Below are positions 5,612-7,610 of a stretch of DNA of 7,610 nt, in pieces. Within the stretch, counting starts at the first letter, position 1. Every line of letters begins with the position of its first letter. The translations under genes and the position numbers were made by a program. Below the pieces are notes generated by a model. That model made no database searches. It was given only the letters and a program-made list of their open reading frames with translations, and was not told the DNA's origin. The DNA is from Planctomycetota bacterium (GTDB lineage Bacteria; Planctomycetota; PUPC01). Where the stretch lies: assembly GCA_003559755.1 (NCBI GenBank), contig PWKM01000100.1, positions 1 to 7,610 of the forward strand. The letters run 5' to 3'.

Positions 5612-7519
5612 GTGGCCGAGTTGAACCTGGAGAACGAACACATCCGGGTCGACGTCGAACTCCAACCGACGCTGACCCTCCTGGTGACCGACAAGCGCAA
5701 CGGTTTCTCCTGGGAATGCCCCGGGGCACCGTTCTCCTTCCATTATTGGCAGGCGTCACAGTTCGCGGTCCGAACCACACCGCTCGCCGCCGACCGGGGA
5801 TGGGAGTTCCGACCGGTCCACGACAAGAGCGGGCAGACCATCCAGTGCTCCTGGCCGCGCGGGGCGTGCGGGTTCCGGGTCAACTTCCGGCTGGAAGGCC
5901 CCGCCCTCGATCTGACACTCGCCGCCCGCCGATTCGTCGAAAATCGGCCGTTCGACGCCCGCCTCATGGCCATCGATATCCTGCCCGGATTCGGCGGGGC
6001 GAAAACGGGGGAGAACGGGTTCCTGATGATCCCGCGGGGCAACGGGACGCTGTGCCGGTTCGACAAGCCCAGCCAGCGAGCGACTTCGCTGCTCGCCTAT
6101 GCCGGGGGAGACCGGGCGCTCACCGCACCGGTCTTCGGGATCGCACACGATTCGGCAGGCCTGTTGGGGATAACCGCCCGGGGACAATACAACACCGAAC
6201 TGGTCGTCCGAACCGGCGACGGACCCGGCAACGACCGGACCTGGGCCGGCCCCCGGGCACGGCTCCGGTTTGCGCCCGGCGACCCGCTCGAATACACCGA
6301 TTTCCTGTTCCGTTACTGCTTCCTCGACCGCGATCAGACCAACCTTGCCGGGATGGCCAAGGCCTATCGCAGCTACCTGATCGAATCCGAGGGCCGCAGC
6401 ACACTTCGGGCACGGATCGGACAGAACCCGCTGCTGGAATACGCGGCCTCCTCCCCCGTCATCCACGTTCACATGGCCGAGAAACGCAAGAAATCGCGAA
6501 TGACCGGCGATGGCGAGCTCGTGGTGCGGACCCAATTCGGCCAGGTCCCCCGGATCGCTCGGGCCATCCAGAAAGCGGGCCTGGAGCAGGCCAGTCTGGT
6601 GCTGGTCGGCTGGAACTGCGAGGGGAACAACGGGCTGTACCCGGCACGGTTCCCCGTCGAGAGGGCCGTCGGAGGTGCGGACGCGATGAACGAGGCACTG
6701 AACAGCGTCCGGCAGCTCGATTTCCAGGTCGGCGCCCTCGACAACTACACCGACCTCTACAGGCGGTCGCCTGCGTCACGCGATGAGTTTACCGCCAAGC
6801 AGCCCGGAGGCCGACCGTGGCGCAACGGCGTCTGGGCCGGCGGCCAGGCCTATGTGGTGTGTCCCCATCAAGCTCGTGAACGGCACGCACAGCGCGACAT
6901 GCGACGGCTGCACGACCTCGGTCTGGACGGCGTCCTCCATCTCGACCACATGCCCGGGCCGGGCGTCCTGCGGTGCGACGACCCACAGCATCCGCTCACC
7001 CGCAGCCAGTACGCACAGGAGATGGTGGCGATCGTTCACATGGCCCGCGATACCTTCGGCCTCTGCCGGGTATCCGGGGCCAGTGTGTTTCTTGCCCTCG
7101 AGGCCGACTCCTGCATCGTGCCGGTCGAGGAGCCCGCTGTGGTGGATGACCTCGACCCCGCCTGGTTCGCCGACGAGTCCGTCCCGTTCATCCCCCTGGC
7201 CCTGCACGGGATGACCCTCATCGCGGCCGACGCCGATGCCGACCCGCTCCGGGTGGCCGAGTTCGGAGCCGTGCCCTTCTTTCACCTGTCGGCGGAAGAC
7301 CAGGCGCGAGTCATCCCCAAGCTCGCCGATTTCGGCCGGCGGTATGTCAGCGACCTGGCCCCGCTCGCCGACCAGTTCATCGAGAGCTATGAAGCGCCCG
7401 ACGAGGGGCTGCGGGCCGTCGGCTATTCCGGGGGCCGGACCGTGCTCGTCAACCGGACCGATCAGCCCGTCGAGCTGAACGGCGTGACCATCCCCGCTGA
7501 AAGCTTCCAGGTCGACTGA
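5612..7519 (+). CDS. DUF5696-like protein, probable TIM-barrel glycoside hydrolase (GH129/GH101-related)
   Basis: A 635-residue protein with a GTG start and no signal peptide or membrane segment, so probably cytoplasmic. An N-terminal beta-sandwich (about 1-270) carries motifs I associate with DUF5696 proteins: TDKRNGFSW, GFLMIPRGNGTLCRF at 136-150, FGIAHDSAGLLGI, and the connector MAKAYRSYL. A likely (beta/alpha)8 barrel follows, with GWNCEG at 333-338, DNYTDLY at 377-383, GVWAGGQAYVVCP at 406-418 and GLDGVLHLDHMP ending a strand with Asp445. Glu497 lies in FLALEAD. Asp445 and Glu497 (or Asp499) are candidate nucleophile and acid/base by position; I infer this and cannot confirm it. The C terminus is a small beta domain ending VLVNRTDQPVELNGVTIPAE, also typical. 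Related GH129 enzymes release alpha-linked N-acetylgalactosamine; the substrate here is unknown. It follows the dehydrogenase after 55 bp and its stop overlaps the next start. Confidence 0.8.
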   Translation: MAELNLENEHIRVDVELQPTLTLLVTDKRNGFSWECPGAPFSFHYWQASQFAVRTTPLAADRGWEFRPVHDKSGQTIQCSWPRGACGFRVNFRLEGPALDLTLAARRFVENRPFDARLMAIDILPGFGGAKTGENGFLMIPRGNGTLCRFDKPSQRATSLLAYAGGDRALTAPVFGIAHDSAGLLGITARGQYNTELVVRTGDGPGNDRTWAGPRARLRFAPGDPLEYTDFLFRYCFLDRDQTNLAGMAKAYRSYLIESEGRSTLRARIGQNPLLEYAASSPVIHVHMAEKRKKSRMTGDGELVVRTQFGQVPRIARAIQKAGLEQASLVLVGWNCEGNNGLYPARFPVERAVGGADAMNEALNSVRQLDFQVGALDNYTDLYRRSPASRDEFTAKQPGGRPWRNGVWAGGQAYVVCPHQARERHAQRDMRRLHDLGLDGVLHLDHMPGPGVLRCDDPQHPLTRSQYAQEMVAIVHMARDTFGLCRVSGASVFLALEADSCIVPVEEPAVVDDLDPAWFADESVPFIPLALHGMTLIAADADADPLRVAEFGAVPFFHLSAEDQARVIPKLADFGRRYVSDLAPLADQFIESYEAPDEGLRAVGYSGGRTVLVNRTDQPVELNGVTIPAESFQVD

Positions 7520-7610
7520 TGGACGTTCCAGAGGTCCTGCTCCGGCGCGAACAGATCATCGACAGCGTCCGCGAGTTCTTCAAGGCGGAGGGGCTCACCG
7601 AGGTCGAGAC
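7519..7610 (+). CDS. epmA: EpmA/GenX-like elongation factor P lysine ligase (3' end missing)
   Basis: Thirty complete codons are visible from the ATG at 7519, whose first base is the last base of the previous TGA stop, so translation is probably coupled. Only a weak Shine-Dalgarno (AGG near 7509) is present. The peptide contains LRRE, then IIDSVREFF, then GLTEVET, the opening helix and motif 1 start of class II lysyl-, aspartyl- and asparaginyl-tRNA synthetases. In a full-length synthetase this segment follows an N-terminal anticodon-binding domain of about 100 or more residues. Here it begins at about residue 5, as in EpmA (also called GenX, PoxA or YjeA), which attaches beta-lysine to elongation factor P. 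A truncated or unusual synthetase cannot be excluded because the rest lies outside the window. Confidence 0.7.
   Translation, partial: MDVPEVLLRREQIIDSVREFFKAEGLTEVE

Noticed and set aside
4726..5700. 324-codon antisense frame opposite the dehydrogenase
   Set aside because: The sense strand carries all catalytic dehydrogenase motifs; the antisense product shows no family features.
1..7610. CRISPR array, insertion sequence, tRNA or phage/defence island
   Set aside because: No direct repeat array, transposase motifs, terminal inverted repeats, tRNA-like fold or defence-gene motifs were seen on either strand.

Overview
The window is GC-rich bacterial DNA carrying six genes, all on the + strand and tightly spaced, with the first and last cut by the window edges. 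Codons favour G/C in the third position. TTG and GTG starts are used, and Shine-Dalgarno sequences of the GGAGG type are clear. The mix of genes (a Kelch-like/fibronectin-III protein, RadA, a small lipoprotein, a nucleotide-sugar dehydrogenase, a DUF5696-type glycosidase-like protein and an EpmA-like ligase) would suit a Gram-negative environmental bacterium. My guess is Planctomycetota (Phycisphaerae-like) or a relative, but this is weak inference because no marker gene settles it.

Layout. 1-1968: 3' part of a protein with a Kelch-like beta-propeller followed by three fibronectin type III-like domains, probably extracellular. 1969-2130: the only sizeable gap, holding a weak hairpin and a near-consensus sigma-70-type promoter (TTGACG, 18 bp, TATAAT). 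2131-3486: radA, starting at TTG behind a GGAGG. 3500-4162: a 220-residue lipoprotein, 13 bp downstream. 4249-5556: a UDP-N-acetylglucosamine 6-dehydrogenase-like enzyme (WbpA type). 5557-5611: a gap with a strong GC hairpin. 5612-7519: a 635-residue DUF5696-like protein related to TIM-barrel glycosidases. 7519 to the end: the first 30 codons of a class II aminoacyl-tRNA synthetase-like protein that begins directly at the catalytic core, as EpmA/GenX does; it overlaps the previous stop by one base.

How the genes fit together. The promoter at 2071-2100 probably drives radA and the lipoprotein gene, and perhaps everything downstream, since all gaps after it are under 90 bp. The functions are mixed (DNA recombination, envelope lipoprotein, sugar-nucleotide oxidation, glycan cleavage, elongation factor P modification), so this looks like a co-transcribed string of unrelated genes rather than one dedicated pathway. 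The dehydrogenase and the glycosidase-like protein could both act on N-acetylhexosamines, but that link is speculative. I see no mobile element, CRISPR array, tRNA or rRNA, and no convincing new defence or biosynthetic system.
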